This document shows positions 8,725 through 16,936 of a stretch of 64,000 nt of DNA, piece by piece. The translations under genes were made by a program, and so were the position numbers. Origin of the DNA: Desulfobacteraceae bacterium (GTDB taxonomy: Bacteria > Desulfobacterota > Desulfobacteria > Desulfobacterales > Desulfosalsimonadaceae); the NCBI GenBank assembly GCA_014237465.1, contig JABZFM010000005.1:186001-250000 (forward strand), written 5' to 3'. The notes under the pieces are model-generated. The model worked only from the letters and a program-made list of their open reading frames with translations, did not search any database and was not told the DNA's origin. How positions within the stretch are numbered: the first letter of the stretch is position 1; each line of letters opens with the position of its first letter.

Positions 8725-8756
8725 CTTCCCATCTTCCCATCTTCCCATCTTCCCAT
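8725..8756. repeat. Octamer tandem repeat, 4 x CTTCCCAT
   Basis: Four perfect head-to-tail copies of CTTCCCAT in non-coding DNA between the PilZ and PEP-CTERM genes. The number of copies could vary by slippage. Confidence 0.9.
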
Positions 8757-9233
8757 CAACCAAGAACTCCAAAAAATATAGCGCGACTGTTGGTTTTTGA
8801 ACAATTTTTATAAAAATTCCCGTTTTCCGGAATAAAAACCTCTCTAATATTATAAGTACCAAGTAAAGGCATTCAAAATAAAAATATTTAATAAGATATA
8901 ATTATTTGAATTAATATGATATTAATACTATTCCAAAGGCATCTGCAGAGTTTTTTAGAACACTCCATAAAAAGATAGTTCCGTAAAAAGTAACCACTTA
9001 AAAGATTGGGCACAATATGTAGTTTTAAAAGTAAATTGTAAATACTTCATATTGTACTTATTTGATTTAGCACCGATTTTTTACAGGCCTTTCAATTATG
9101 ATAAATTAAAAAAGAATGAGTATATTCGCCTTTGATCATCATTCCCTAAAAAAGTCAAAATGCATTATTTTCAATTTGTTATTAGCGCCTATCGCCATGA
9201 GTGGTAAAATTTTTGTGTAGGAGACTTGTTTAT

Positions 9234-9249
9234 TGGTATGCAAATTGCA
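9234..9249 (+). promoter_or_regulatory. Sigma-54 (-24/-12) promoter for the PEP-CTERM gene
   Basis: TGGTATGCAAATTGCA has GG-N10-GC spacing with TGG..TG at -24 and TTGCA at -12. It lies 282 bp upstream of the PEP-CTERM gene, which would give a long untranslated leader. The -12 half is a perfect match and the -24 half has two deviations. Confidence 0.55.
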
Positions 9250-9443
9250 GTGTTTATTAACTAAGATAAATTTTGTTTAAAAATGTGTTTTTCATATACT
9301 CCTCGGATAAGTTCTGGTTATCATCACAACCTGCCTTGCCCATAAGCACTGGAAAGCATAGAGTAAAAAATTATAGAAAATGCTAAACCTGTTGTGAAAC
9401 AGGGACAGAAATACATGCTCTTATAAAATAACTGAGCCACTAT

Positions 9444-9470
9444 TAAGTTCAGTCCGGTAAGTTCAGTCCG
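9444..9470. repeat. 13-bp direct repeat in the PEP-CTERM leader
   Basis: TAAGTTCAGTCCG occurs twice, separated by a single G, about 60 bp before the PEP-CTERM start codon. It could be a binding site or a duplication scar. Confidence 0.8.
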
Positions 9471-9531
9471 TTTTTTAATTTTTAAAAAGGTTGAAATATT
9501 AAACAATATATTTTTCTGCGAGGACAGAAAC

Positions 9532-10083
9532 ATGAAGAAACTTTTGATTTTGCTCAGTGTGTTTTTATTGGTTTTTGGTGCAGCCAATGCCGTGTTTGCT
9601 ATACCTTATACTGATGAATATGTTGCAGGACAACTCTATATGCGTGGTTGGGCGTATGATACGGTTTCCTGGACGTTTGATATCACGCAGGAGAAACATG
9701 GGCCGGATGGGTTTGACCCTGTGACTCAAGATGTTACATCCGCTTCGGTTACACTCAACTTAACGGATGATAGCGGATGCGACTTTTGGGAATTTGCTTA
9801 TCTTAATGCCGGAGAGAATTGGTTTGTTTGGGAAGTTGATACAGGTGATGCATCTTTTCAAATATCCTCGCTGATGACGTTAAGCGACACCGGCAAAGTT
9901 GATGCTTCTCTTAGAGCCATTTGGGGTGATTTCTATTTTAATTCTGCTATGTTAACAGCTGAAGGCACATTACCAAGTGTGGGAACATCACCGATACCGG
10001 AACCTGCCGCCATCTTGCTTTTCGGCACCGGTCTGGTAGGTCTGACTTTTGCTACCCGCCGAAGACTATATGGCATGAAATAA
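9532..10083 (+). CDS. PEP-CTERM sorting-domain protein
   Basis: A 183-residue exported protein. Residues 1-23 are a Sec signal peptide. The middle is an acidic, aromatic-rich beta-type region of unknown function. The C-terminus is a textbook PEP-CTERM signal: PIPEPAAILLFGTGLVG followed by a membrane stretch and the basic end TRRR. Such proteins are cut and processed by exosortase; the exosortase gene lies about 22 kb downstream in the same locus. GAGGACA precedes the ATG. The gene stands alone, with a sigma-54 promoter upstream and an intrinsic terminator downstream. It is the only PEP-CTERM protein seen in the window. Confidence 0.93.
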   Translation: MKKLLILLSVFLLVFGAANAVFAIPYTDEYVAGQLYMRGWAYDTVSWTFDITQEKHGPDGFDPVTQDVTSASVTLNLTDDSGCDFWEFAYLNAGENWFVWEVDTGDASFQISSLMTLSDTGKVDASLRAIWGDFYFNSAMLTAEGTLPSVGTSPIPEPAAILLFGTGLVGLTFATRRRLYGMK

Positions 10084-10103
10084 GCATAGGCATGTTTTTC
10101 GAT

Positions 10104-10144
10104 AAAAAACCGTTCCGCAGATAATTGCTGAACGGTTTTTTTTA
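10104..10144 (+). terminator. Rho-independent terminator after the PEP-CTERM gene
   Basis: AACCGTT, an unpaired CCG, and CAG form a stem with CTGAACGGTT across a seven-base loop, followed directly by a run of T. It starts 21 bp past the stop codon. Confidence 0.88.
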
Positions 10145-10221
10145 TCTGAAATTATTAGGTTGAAATTGATTTGAATCATGAAAAACCATGACTGAAAAGA
10201 ATTAGTTAGACTGTTCAAAAA

Positions 10222-10264
10222 AATGCCTTGAAGATTCTCAACTCAATAGAATCATCAGGGCATT
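10222..10264. repeat. 17-bp hairpin in the gap before the acyl-CoA ligase gene
   Basis: AATGCCTTGAAGATTCT is matched in inverted form by AGAATCATCAGGGCATT across a nine-base loop, with one G-T pair and one mismatch. A run of nine or more T lies about 10 bases after it. It could be a second terminator, the end of a small RNA, or a REP-type unit. The rest of the 10145-10399 gap shows nothing else. Confidence 0.65.
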
Positions 10265-10399
10265 GATATATGACACCTTTTTTTTTCATAATTTTTAGCG
10301 ACAGGTTGATGTAATTAGAAAACATCGCCCAGTCATGAGAGCATTTTTTTATAACGAAAAAATAAACACTAAATTGATCTGCTAAGCGGAGAGTTATTA

Positions 10400-11917
10400 A
10401 TGCTTATCCATGAATTTTTAAAAAACTCAGCAAAAGCATATGAAAACAAAATTGCTGTGGTTCATGATAAAAATCGTCTCAGTTATGGTGAGCTTAATAT
10501 TTTATCAGATGCTTTTGCTGCTGCCTTATATAGAGAAGGAGTTCAAAAAGGGGACAGGGTTATTATGTTCCTTAATAACAGTATTGAATATTTAATTGCA
10601 TATTTTGCAACATTAAAAACCGGGGCGGTCATTGTGGCGCTGGATACAAAACTGGTTTCCCGGGAATTTCTGAATGTCTATAAAGACAGCATGCCAAAGG
10701 CCATAATAACTGATGACAAAAATCATCACACAATAAAAAAATTTTTAGGTACAGGTAATGATGACATAAAATTACTGGCCATCAATAAAAACAGTATAAC
10801 CATTCAGGATAATCCCTTCAACTGTCCGGATTGCATTGAAAGCGACCTTGCTATGATCATTTATACGTCCGGTACAACAGGGCAACCCAAAGGGGTGATG
10901 CTTTCCCATTTGAATTTATCAGCCAATGCCGATTCCATCATCAAGTATTTACATCTGACTAAAAATGATAAGGTAATGGTTGTATTGCCGTTTTTCTATT
11001 CATACGGGAATTCTTTGCTAACGACTCATATTAAAACAGGCGGGACCCTGGTCATCAATAATCGATTTCTGTATCCCAATGTTGTACTCGACAATATGAT
11101 TGCTGAAGAGGTTACCGGTTTTGCAGGTGTGCCGTCATCATTTTCAATTCTTATCAATAAATCATCCTTAAGAAAATATCGTTTCCCGAAGCTTCGATAT
11201 GTCACCCAGGCAGGTGGCGCAATGCTGCCACAAATGATTGAGAATTTTTTGAAAATTATCCCTGATGTTCAATTTTATGTTATGTATGGTCAGACGGAAG
11301 CCTCAGCACGCCTGGCCTATCTGGATCCCCATTACTTAAAAGGAAAAACCGGTTCAGTAGGCAAAGCAATCCCGGACGTGGAACTGGTTGTCGTGAATAA
11401 AGCAGGAACCCCGGTTATGCCCGATAAAACAGGGGAAACAGGGGAAACAGGAGAAATTAAAGCAAAAGGTAAAAATATAATGCTGGGCTATTGGAATTCG
11501 CCGGATGAAACAGCTTTAACCATAAAAGGTGGTTGGCTCTGCACGGGTGATCTCGCGCGGATTGATGAGGATGGATTTATTTATATCATAGACCGCAAAA
11601 AAGAGATTATTAAAAGCGGCGCCAACCGGATCAGTCCTTTAGAGATCGAAAACATTGTTCTACAGCTTCCGGGAGTGCATGAATGTGCGGCGGTTGGGAT
11701 TGACGATGATTTACTGGGCGAGGCCATTCACCTTTTTGTTGTGGTTGAAGGTTTTAGTATTGAAAAAAAAGATATTTTATTATATTGTAAAAAAAATTTA
11801 GCATCTTATAAACTTCCTAAAAAAATTGAATTTGTTTCTGAACTGCCTAAAACTTCATCCGGAAAAGTAAAAAGACAGGTCTTAAAAGATGCAAAATTAC
11901 CTGACCATAGATGTTGA
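10400..11917 (+). CDS. Acyl-CoA ligase (AMP-forming), exosortase-system type
   Basis: A 505-residue ANL-superfamily adenylating enzyme. The core motif IIYTSGTTGQPKGV, the aromatic-switch region YGQTEA, the hinge GDLARIDEDGFIYIIDRKKE and the terminal catalytic Lys (KTSSGKVKR) are all present, so it should be active. It would activate a carboxylic acid as acyl-AMP and pass it to CoA or a carrier protein. PEP-CTERM loci often contain such a ligase. The deacetylase start codon lies inside its last 29 bp, so the two are probably translationally coupled. A (Thr-Gly-Glu)3 stretch is encoded by a 9-bp tandem repeat at 11429-11455. The substrate is unknown. Confidence 0.88.
   Translation: MLIHEFLKNSAKAYENKIAVVHDKNRLSYGELNILSDAFAAALYREGVQKGDRVIMFLNNSIEYLIAYFATLKTGAVIVALDTKLVSREFLNVYKDSMPKAIITDDKNHHTIKKFLGTGNDDIKLLAINKNSITIQDNPFNCPDCIESDLAMIIYTSGTTGQPKGVMLSHLNLSANADSIIKYLHLTKNDKVMVVLPFFYSYGNSLLTTHIKTGGTLVINNRFLYPNVVLDNMIAEEVTGFAGVPSSFSILINKSSLRKYRFPKLRYVTQAGGAMLPQMIENFLKIIPDVQFYVMYGQTEASARLAYLDPHYLKGKTGSVGKAIPDVELVVVNKAGTPVMPDKTGETGETGEIKAKGKNIMLGYWNSPDETALTIKGGWLCTGDLARIDEDGFIYIIDRKKEIIKSGANRISPLEIENIVLQLPGVHECAAVGIDDDLLGEAIHLFVVVEGFSIEKKDILLYCKKNLASYKLPKKIEFVSELPKTSSGKVKRQVLKDAKLPDHRC
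11429..11455. repeat. 9-bp in-frame tandem repeat, 3 copies
   Basis: ACAGGGGAA, ACAGGGGAA and ACAGGAGAA encode Thr-Gly-Glu three times in a surface-loop region of the acyl-CoA ligase. Gain or loss of a unit would keep the frame. Confidence 0.9.
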
Positions 11918-12719
11918 GGACTATTTCCAGGTTGCGGCTTTTGCGGATATTGTTTCCCCAAGGGATTGGGACTCCATGGAGCAACGGGTGCAGGCCAACA
12001 TCACACCAATTCTCCGGTTGCTCAAAAAGCATGAGGTACATGCGACCTTTTTCGTTGTGGGATGGATTGCGGAAAAACACCCGGAGGTTGTTCGGGCCAT
12101 CATTGGCGATGGTCACGAAATCGGCTGCCACAGCTACTGGCATCAAAATATCTATGACCTCACCCCTGAAGCGTTCAGGGAAGATACACTTAAGGCGAAG
12201 ACAATTCTGGAGAGCCTCTGCAACAGAAAGATTACAGCCTACCGGGCACCGAGCTACTCCATTACCAAAAAATCATTATGGGCCCTGGATATTCTTAAGG
12301 AGATGGGCTTTACCACGGATTCGAGCATTTTTCCCATCATGCACGATATCTACGGGATCCCCGATGCCCCACGTTTTCGCTATACGCTGCCCCAGCAGGG
12401 AATGGAGGAGTTCCCTATATCCACAGCAGTTTTCTTCGGGAAAAAGATCCCGGTCGCGGGCGGGGGATATTTCAGGCTCCTTCCCTACTGGTTCACGAAA
12501 TTTGCACTTAAAAGAATAAACCACGGGGAAAAGCAGCCCTTTGTATTTTACCTGCATCCATGGGAAATCGACAGCGAACAGCCAAGATTCATTCATGCAC
12601 GTCGATTGTCCAAATTCCGGCACTACAACAACCTGGATAAAACCATGGGCCGTTTTAAACGATTATTAAACGATTTTGACTTTATCCCTCTACCAGATAG
12701 TGGGGCTAAGGTTAAATAG
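11889..12719 (+). CDS. Polysaccharide deacetylase, exosortase-system type
   Basis: A 276-residue NodB-type carbohydrate esterase without signal peptide. The N-terminus LTIDVEDYFQV carries the catalytic Asp; GHEIGCHSYWHQN supplies the metal-binding His pair; YRAPSYS and the late LHPWE segment complete the active site. The DVEDYFQV start and the overall size match the deacetylase family found in PEP-CTERM EPS loci. It would remove N-acetyl groups from amino sugars of the polymer or its precursor, creating free amines that the AAC(3)-like proteins encoded in the locus could re-acylate (inference). It overlaps the ligase gene by 29 bp. Confidence 0.9.
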   Translation: MQNYLTIDVEDYFQVAAFADIVSPRDWDSMEQRVQANITPILRLLKKHEVHATFFVVGWIAEKHPEVVRAIIGDGHEIGCHSYWHQNIYDLTPEAFREDTLKAKTILESLCNRKITAYRAPSYSITKKSLWALDILKEMGFTTDSSIFPIMHDIYGIPDAPRFRYTLPQQGMEEFPISTAVFFGKKIPVAGGGYFRLLPYWFTKFALKRINHGEKQPFVFYLHPWEIDSEQPRFIHARRLSKFRHYNNLDKTMGRFKRLLNDFDFIPLPDSGAKVK

Positions 12720-12813
12720 GTTTTGCCGAAAACAAAGCTTCTCAAAAAATCCGGGCAATAATTCCCGAATTTTTGCAGTCACAGGAATGACGATTTGAAA
12801 AGTGCCTCTCACA

Positions 12814-12842
12814 CGTCATTCCCGCGAAGGCGGGAATCCAGG
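12814..12842. repeat. Dispersed CATTCCCGCGAAGGCGGGAATCC-type repeat, copy 1
   Basis: It contains a perfect eight-base hairpin, ATTCCCGC-GAAG-GCGGGAAT. The same unit recurs at 13101. Repeats of this appearance are common between genes in many Proteobacteria and Desulfobacterota. Confidence 0.8.
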
Positions 12843-13100
12843 AAAACGCATCAAAATATGTCGGCTGCCGGGTATTTTTGAGAACATACACCCTAAAAAC
12901 ATAATAAAAATTAGACATATATACCCTGCAAGGGCCAACTCCTGGTTGCCCCCGAAAGGGACGGAGTGCGCCTGCCTCCGATTGATACAAAAGACAAATT
13001 TGTTGATTAAAGTATATATTAATTTGGCAATTAAATATTGAATGTACAATGGCCCTTGCCTTCATTTTTGAGGGGATCCAGTTTTTCCTGCGTTCCCCAC

Positions 13101-13128
13101 CGTCATTCCCGCGAAGGCGAAAATCCAG
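13101..13128. repeat. Dispersed repeat, copy 2 (degenerate 3' arm)
   Basis: Identical to copy 1 over CGTCATTCCCGCGAAGGCG, but the hairpin arm reads GCGAAAAT instead of GCGGGAAT, so the stem is weakened. Confidence 0.75.
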
Positions 13129-13204
13129 TTTTTTCAAGATGTTAAATAAAAATTAGGTAACTTCTCAAAAAGTCTGGGCTAAAAATGTGAGTTCAGATAT
13201 CACC

Positions 13205-13271
13205 ATGTAGCGGAAGGCTTTAGCCTTCCATAAGTCAGTTATAAATGGAGGTCTAAAGACCTCCGCTACAT
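13205..13271. repeat. Nested palindrome (REP/BIME-like)
   Basis: The outer arms ATGTAGCGGA and TCCGCTACAT are perfect inverted copies. Each arm continues into its own palindrome: GGAAGGCTTTAGCCTTCC on the left and GGAGGTCTAAAGACCTCC on the right. It can fold either as one long hairpin or as two separate ones. Confidence 0.85.
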
Positions 13272-13375
13272 CGTTTTTCCGGATTTATTGAGAACATACA
13301 AAATTAGTATTCTGTTATACTTTGGATAGAACCGATATATTGTTGCCGGGTTAATAACTTAAAAAAGATTATATA

Positions 13376-13828
13376 ATGTTTTGCTTAAGGCAAATTACCT
13401 TTATATTCAAAATATCTATTTTCTTTATTCTATTTTCCATGTCTTTTTCCGTATTAACTGTTCATTCAGCAGATGTGGTCTTAATATGGGACAGACCCAA
13501 TGACTCCCGAGTTACCGGATATAAAATTTTTTACGGACCCGCAGATACCAGTTTCAAATCAGCTCCTAAAGAAAGTATCCACTCTCCTGATCATACTTCT
13601 TGTGATATTTTTGGCCTGAAAGTCGGACAAACCTATGGATTTGCGGCAAAAAGCTTTGACAAACACGGCAATGAAAGCGTTTTTTCAGAGGTGTTGTATT
13701 ACGATATTCTCGAGATGCAAGATGAGAGCTCAAGCGACCGTGGCGGTGGTAGTGCGCAAGATAAGAACTCAAATGGCGGTGGCGGGTGTTTTATCAGGGT
13801 GGTTTCGGATTTAAATGCCTGGGATTGA
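13376..13828 (+). CDS. Secreted fibronectin type III-like protein, Gly-rich tail
   Basis: A 150-residue protein with a hydrophobic leader (residues about 8-32, ending VHSA). Residues 34-108 look like one fibronectin type III domain (VVLIWDRPNDSRVTGYKIFY ... YGFAAKSFDKHGNES). The C-terminus has a Ser/Gly-rich linker and then GGGGCFI. That resembles the start of the CFI-box C-terminal motif (usually CFIATAAYGS), but here it runs on as RVVSDLNAWD and stops. The motif is therefore degenerate or frame-shifted. The stop lies 3 bp before the next gene. Role unknown; probably a small extracytoplasmic protein of the EPS locus. Confidence 0.65.
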   Translation: MFCLRQITFIFKISIFFILFSMSFSVLTVHSADVVLIWDRPNDSRVTGYKIFYGPADTSFKSAPKESIHSPDHTSCDIFGLKVGQTYGFAAKSFDKHGNESVFSEVLYYDILEMQDESSSDRGGGSAQDKNSNGGGGCFIRVVSDLNAWD

Positions 13829-13831
13829 CCT

Positions 13832-14881
13832 ATGCCTGAAATAAAAAGCATCACCCCTTCGGACCACTCGACCTGGGACCAGTATGTCCTGGGCCATGAT
13901 GCCGGGGGGGTCTATCTGACCACGGCCTGGAAGGAAGCGGTAGAAAAAGGCTATACCCACCGGACATTTTATCTGGCCGCATATAACAACCAAACCATGA
14001 CAGGTTGTCTGCCCCTTGTTTTGGTCAAACCGCCCCTGAGCAGGGGCAACCTTGTTTCACTGCCATTCTGCGATTATGGCGGAATACTGGCAGATAACCA
14101 CGAAATTGCTGCCGAACTCCTAACCCAGGCGCTTGCCCTGGCCAATGAACTGCAAGCCGGGCTTGAAATCCGTAGCCCTATTTCCTGTCCCGTGATTGAT
14201 CAGGAAACCGACTTTGCCCAGATTACGGACAAGTGCCGGATGGTGCTAAAGCTTCCAGAGTCCGCAGCGACTCTCAAGGCCGGTTTCAAGTCGAAACTGC
14301 GGAGCCAGGTGAACAGGGCTGGCAAGGGCGGCCTTGTTTCCCGGCTCGGCCAGGTGGAGTTGTTACCGAATTTTTACCGGGTTTTTTCGAAAAACATGCG
14401 GGATTTGGGGTCGCCTGTTCATTCAAAAAAATGGCTACTGAATGTTATTTCGGCCTTTGACGACAGATCCCGCTTAGGGGTAGTTTACAAAGGCGATCTG
14501 CCCGTCGCCGTCGGAATTATTTTATTACATGGAAACACAATCACGATTCCCTGGGCCTCAACGCTTCGTGAATTCAACCGGCTGAGCCCAAACATGATGC
14601 TTTATTGGACCTTTTTAGAATTTGCCGCTGACCATGGTTTCAGATTTTTTGATTTCGGCCGCTCAACCCCGAATGAGGGGACCTATGCTTTCAAGAAACA
14701 GTGGGGTGCCCAGCCGGTTCCCCTTTCCTGGTACAGACTGGGCGGTGTTTGCCATAAAAAAATCGAGACAGGGGCGAAGGTAGATCCTTTACGAAGATTG
14801 GTTGAAAGGATCTGGCAACAAATGCCGCTTGCTGCAGCGAATAGAATAGGCCCGCGCCTGAGGAAATACATCGACCGATGA
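13832..14881 (+). CDS. FemAB-like protein, exosortase/PEP-CTERM type
   Basis: A 349-residue GNAT-fold protein of the FemAB-related family found in PEP-CTERM loci. Visible family features are the N-terminal WDQYVLGHDAGGVYLT segment, FCDYGGILADN, a central KLRSQVNRAGKGG basic patch and the C-terminal FFDFGRSTPNEGTYAFKKQW. FemAB proteins transfer aminoacyl groups; here the acceptor is probably a sugar of the EPS, which is an inference. It starts 3 bp after the fibronectin gene and overlaps the aminotransferase gene by 4 bp (ATGA), so it is in the same operon. Confidence 0.88.
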   Translation: MPEIKSITPSDHSTWDQYVLGHDAGGVYLTTAWKEAVEKGYTHRTFYLAAYNNQTMTGCLPLVLVKPPLSRGNLVSLPFCDYGGILADNHEIAAELLTQALALANELQAGLEIRSPISCPVIDQETDFAQITDKCRMVLKLPESAATLKAGFKSKLRSQVNRAGKGGLVSRLGQVELLPNFYRVFSKNMRDLGSPVHSKKWLLNVISAFDDRSRLGVVYKGDLPVAVGIILLHGNTITIPWASTLREFNRLSPNMMLYWTFLEFAADHGFRFFDFGRSTPNEGTYAFKKQWGAQPVPLSWYRLGGVCHKKIETGAKVDPLRRLVERIWQQMPLAAANRIGPRLRKYIDR

Positions 14882-16047
14882 TACCATTCGCCCTACCTCC
14901 TGCTGAAACAAAACTATCGCTACGCGCCCTTACCCAGGGTTTTTTATCCCATTCATCTGATTTTTCCAAAAAACTTCAGGCGCTTCTTGGCACAAAAGTG
15001 TGCGTACTGGCCAATAGTGCCAGAGCGCTACTTTACCTGCTTTTTCAGGACCTGCGAAACCGCTCTGCAAGTAATGGAGGGGAAGTTCTGGTACCTGGCT
15101 ATACTTGTTATTCCGTTCCCGCAGCACTTGTAAAAGCTGGACTCCAGGTGGCCCTTTACGATATTGATCCGCGTAGCTTGCAACCCGATATGGCAGATGT
15201 AAAGCGTAAAATCAAAACCAATACGCTGGCCATTGTCGTACAACAACTTCTTGGGGTTCCGGCTAATATAGGAGAGCTTTCGAAAATAGCTCGCCAACAT
15301 GGAATTTGTTGCATTGAAGATTCAGCCCAACTCCTTGGCCCGTTCCAAAATATAGCTGGGAAGGAGATGGCTGCTGATTTTACAGTTTTCAGCTTCGGCC
15401 GGGGCAAGCCACTTCCCCTGGGCAATGGCGGAGCGCTGATTGCCAAAAAACCTGATGATTTGACCCGATTAGCCCGAGATCTGAAAGCACGTCCGGGAAA
15501 GCAAGGAATCAGTTTTTTGCCTTTTGCCGTACAGATACTCGCCATGCCACATTTCTACTGGATCGTAGAAAAGCTACCGTTGGGATTGGGGCGGACAGTG
15601 TATGATCCGTCTTTTGACGTCACTGATATGCCTCAACTTTATCAGCGTTTCGGGGCCGCAACATTGGACGAGCTTGTCTTATTGAACCTCCACCGGTCAG
15701 ACATTGCCGAAATATATCACTCTTACTTGTCGGATAAGAAAGATTCCCGGCTTACGGGGAACATGCCCGCCTGTGTTCGCTATCCTCTTTTGGTACAAAA
15801 CCAGGGTGCGGCACAGCGGTTGGCAAGATACGGGGTACGGCAATTCTATCCTCTCGCCTTGTGTGATCTGCTGCCATTAAGGCACAGACTGGCAGGCAAT
15901 GCAGAAATGACGCCCGGAGCCCGGGAGATTGCCAACCGCCTGATCACCCTGCCAACCCATTCGGCAGTAAATGAAAAAACTGCCAGTCAACTTGTCCGCG
16001 AAGTAGAGCAAATATTTCAACAGAAAACAGTAATAGATTTCGGCTAA
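14878..16047 (+). CDS. DegT/DnrJ/EryC1-type PLP aminotransferase
   Basis: A 389-residue PLP-dependent sugar aminotransferase-like protein. Recognisable parts are VLVPGYTCYSVPAAL, the PLP-contacting CCIEDSAQLLG and the lysine region FSFGRGKPLPLGNGGAL, where the Lys is in the position of the internal aldimine. It would aminate a nucleotide-linked keto sugar or act on a related substrate. ATGA overlap with the FemAB-like gene indicates coupling. The family was assigned from these motifs; the sugar is unknown. Confidence 0.82.
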   Translation: MIPFALPPAETKLSLRALTQGFLSHSSDFSKKLQALLGTKVCVLANSARALLYLLFQDLRNRSASNGGEVLVPGYTCYSVPAALVKAGLQVALYDIDPRSLQPDMADVKRKIKTNTLAIVVQQLLGVPANIGELSKIARQHGICCIEDSAQLLGPFQNIAGKEMAADFTVFSFGRGKPLPLGNGGALIAKKPDDLTRLARDLKARPGKQGISFLPFAVQILAMPHFYWIVEKLPLGLGRTVYDPSFDVTDMPQLYQRFGAATLDELVLLNLHRSDIAEIYHSYLSDKKDSRLTGNMPACVRYPLLVQNQGAAQRLARYGVRQFYPLALCDLLPLRHRLAGNAEMTPGAREIANRLITLPTHSAVNEKTASQLVREVEQIFQQKTVIDFG

Positions 16048-16178
16048 TATTTCGGTTGCCTGGTTTCTGCCTTCTCTTCTGTCAATAATGACTTCGTGAT
16101 CTCAATGCGATTGGGTGAAAACATAAAATTCTGGATTAAACATATAAAAAGCAGTTTTAGAAAAGATATTTTTGTAAC

Positions 16179-16853
16179 ATGAGCCCGGAAGGTATAATTA
16201 AAAATAAATCGCTTTTAAAACTGACAAATTTTACACCGCTTTTTCTTATACTTCTTATTATATCCTCAATAATCTGGCTGAGCACAAAAAGCGCGAGTAA
16301 TTTTAGAACTGATTTAAAACAATCAATACTGAAAGAACTGATAAGTATCAATCCTCCTGCACCGGGAAAAAAAGTTGATGTCATGTATTTACTTGGCGGT
16401 AATCAAACGAGTATAGAATTTAAATCAAAAACCGCGTCTGAATTCTTTCATAAAGGGATATGCAAAAAAATTTGGGTTATGAGCCTTCCGGGAATAACTA
16501 AATACAGCCAGGCACTGGGGAGAAACTGGACAGAAAATGAATATTCTATAATGAAATTAAAGGAATTTGGAATTCCAGAGGAAAATATTGAATTTATAAA
16601 AGTAAACGAAGGATTCTTCGGCACTTATTCAGAAGCAAGAGATATCTCTTCCTTAATACAAGAAAAACAACACAAAAGCATTCTTCTAATAACACAGCCC
16701 TATCACACACACAGGGTTAAAATTAGTTTTAATGAATTTCTTGCTGATAAGAATGCTTCACTATTTGTTCAAGATTCCAATGAACCTATGCTGTTGAGAC
16801 ATCTCATTGTTGAATATATCAAACTCAAAATTTATCAATATTTTTTGATATAA
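16179..16853 (+). CDS. YdcF/ElyC-like DUF218 membrane protein
   Basis: A 224-residue protein with one N-terminal membrane helix (residues about 17-36) and a DUF218-type domain. DVMYLLGGN opens the domain, GTYSEARD and LLITQPYHTHRVKISF are its conserved acidic and Arg/His segments. Members of this family are linked to envelope and lipid-carrier metabolism, but no reaction is firmly known. It is the first gene of the 16-23 kb decoration block. No strong ribosome site is seen before the ATG. Confidence 0.7.
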   Translation: MSPEGIIKNKSLLKLTNFTPLFLILLIISSIIWLSTKSASNFRTDLKQSILKELISINPPAPGKKVDVMYLLGGNQTSIEFKSKTASEFFHKGICKKIWVMSLPGITKYSQALGRNWTENEYSIMKLKEFGIPEENIEFIKVNEGFFGTYSEARDISSLIQEKQHKSILLITQPYHTHRVKISFNEFLADKNASLFVQDSNEPMLLRHLIVEYIKLKIYQYFLI

Positions 16854-16936
16854 GAATTTTTTTTAACTTACAATAAATAATTTATTTGATCATAAGATGC
16901 ATTTTATCAAGGAATATTTCAAAGAGGCTAAGGAAA

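Larger units (their letters stand above)
8598..9531. other. AT-rich non-coding stretch with regulatory sites
   Basis: No credible gene was found on either strand. The stretch holds an octamer tandem repeat (8725-8756), a sigma-54 promoter (9234-9249) and a 13-bp direct repeat (9444-9456 and 9458-9470). The rest is AT-rich sequence without visible structure. Confidence 0.6.
12720..13375. other. Non-coding gap rich in repeats
   Basis: No gene is supported; short reading frames here run through repeats. The gap holds two copies of a CGTCATTCCCGCGAAGGCG repeat (12814-12842 and 13101-13128) and a nested palindrome (13205-13271). Confidence 0.7.

Noticed and set aside
8725-8756. The tandem octamer as a CRISPR-like array
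   Set aside because: Units are directly adjacent without spacers and far too short.
8662-8862. A 66-codon minus-strand frame with a GRWEDGK stretch
   Set aside because: The repeated part is only the translation of the octamer repeat; no ribosome site or family match.
9324-9587. An 87-codon minus-strand frame overlapping the PEP-CTERM start
   Set aside because: It crosses the PEP-CTERM signal peptide and the leader region, with no recognisable protein features.
12742-13137. A 131-codon minus-strand frame and two others in the same gap
   Set aside because: They run through the dispersed repeats and translate the typical FPPSRE/FRLRGNDGG peptides of such repeats; not genes.
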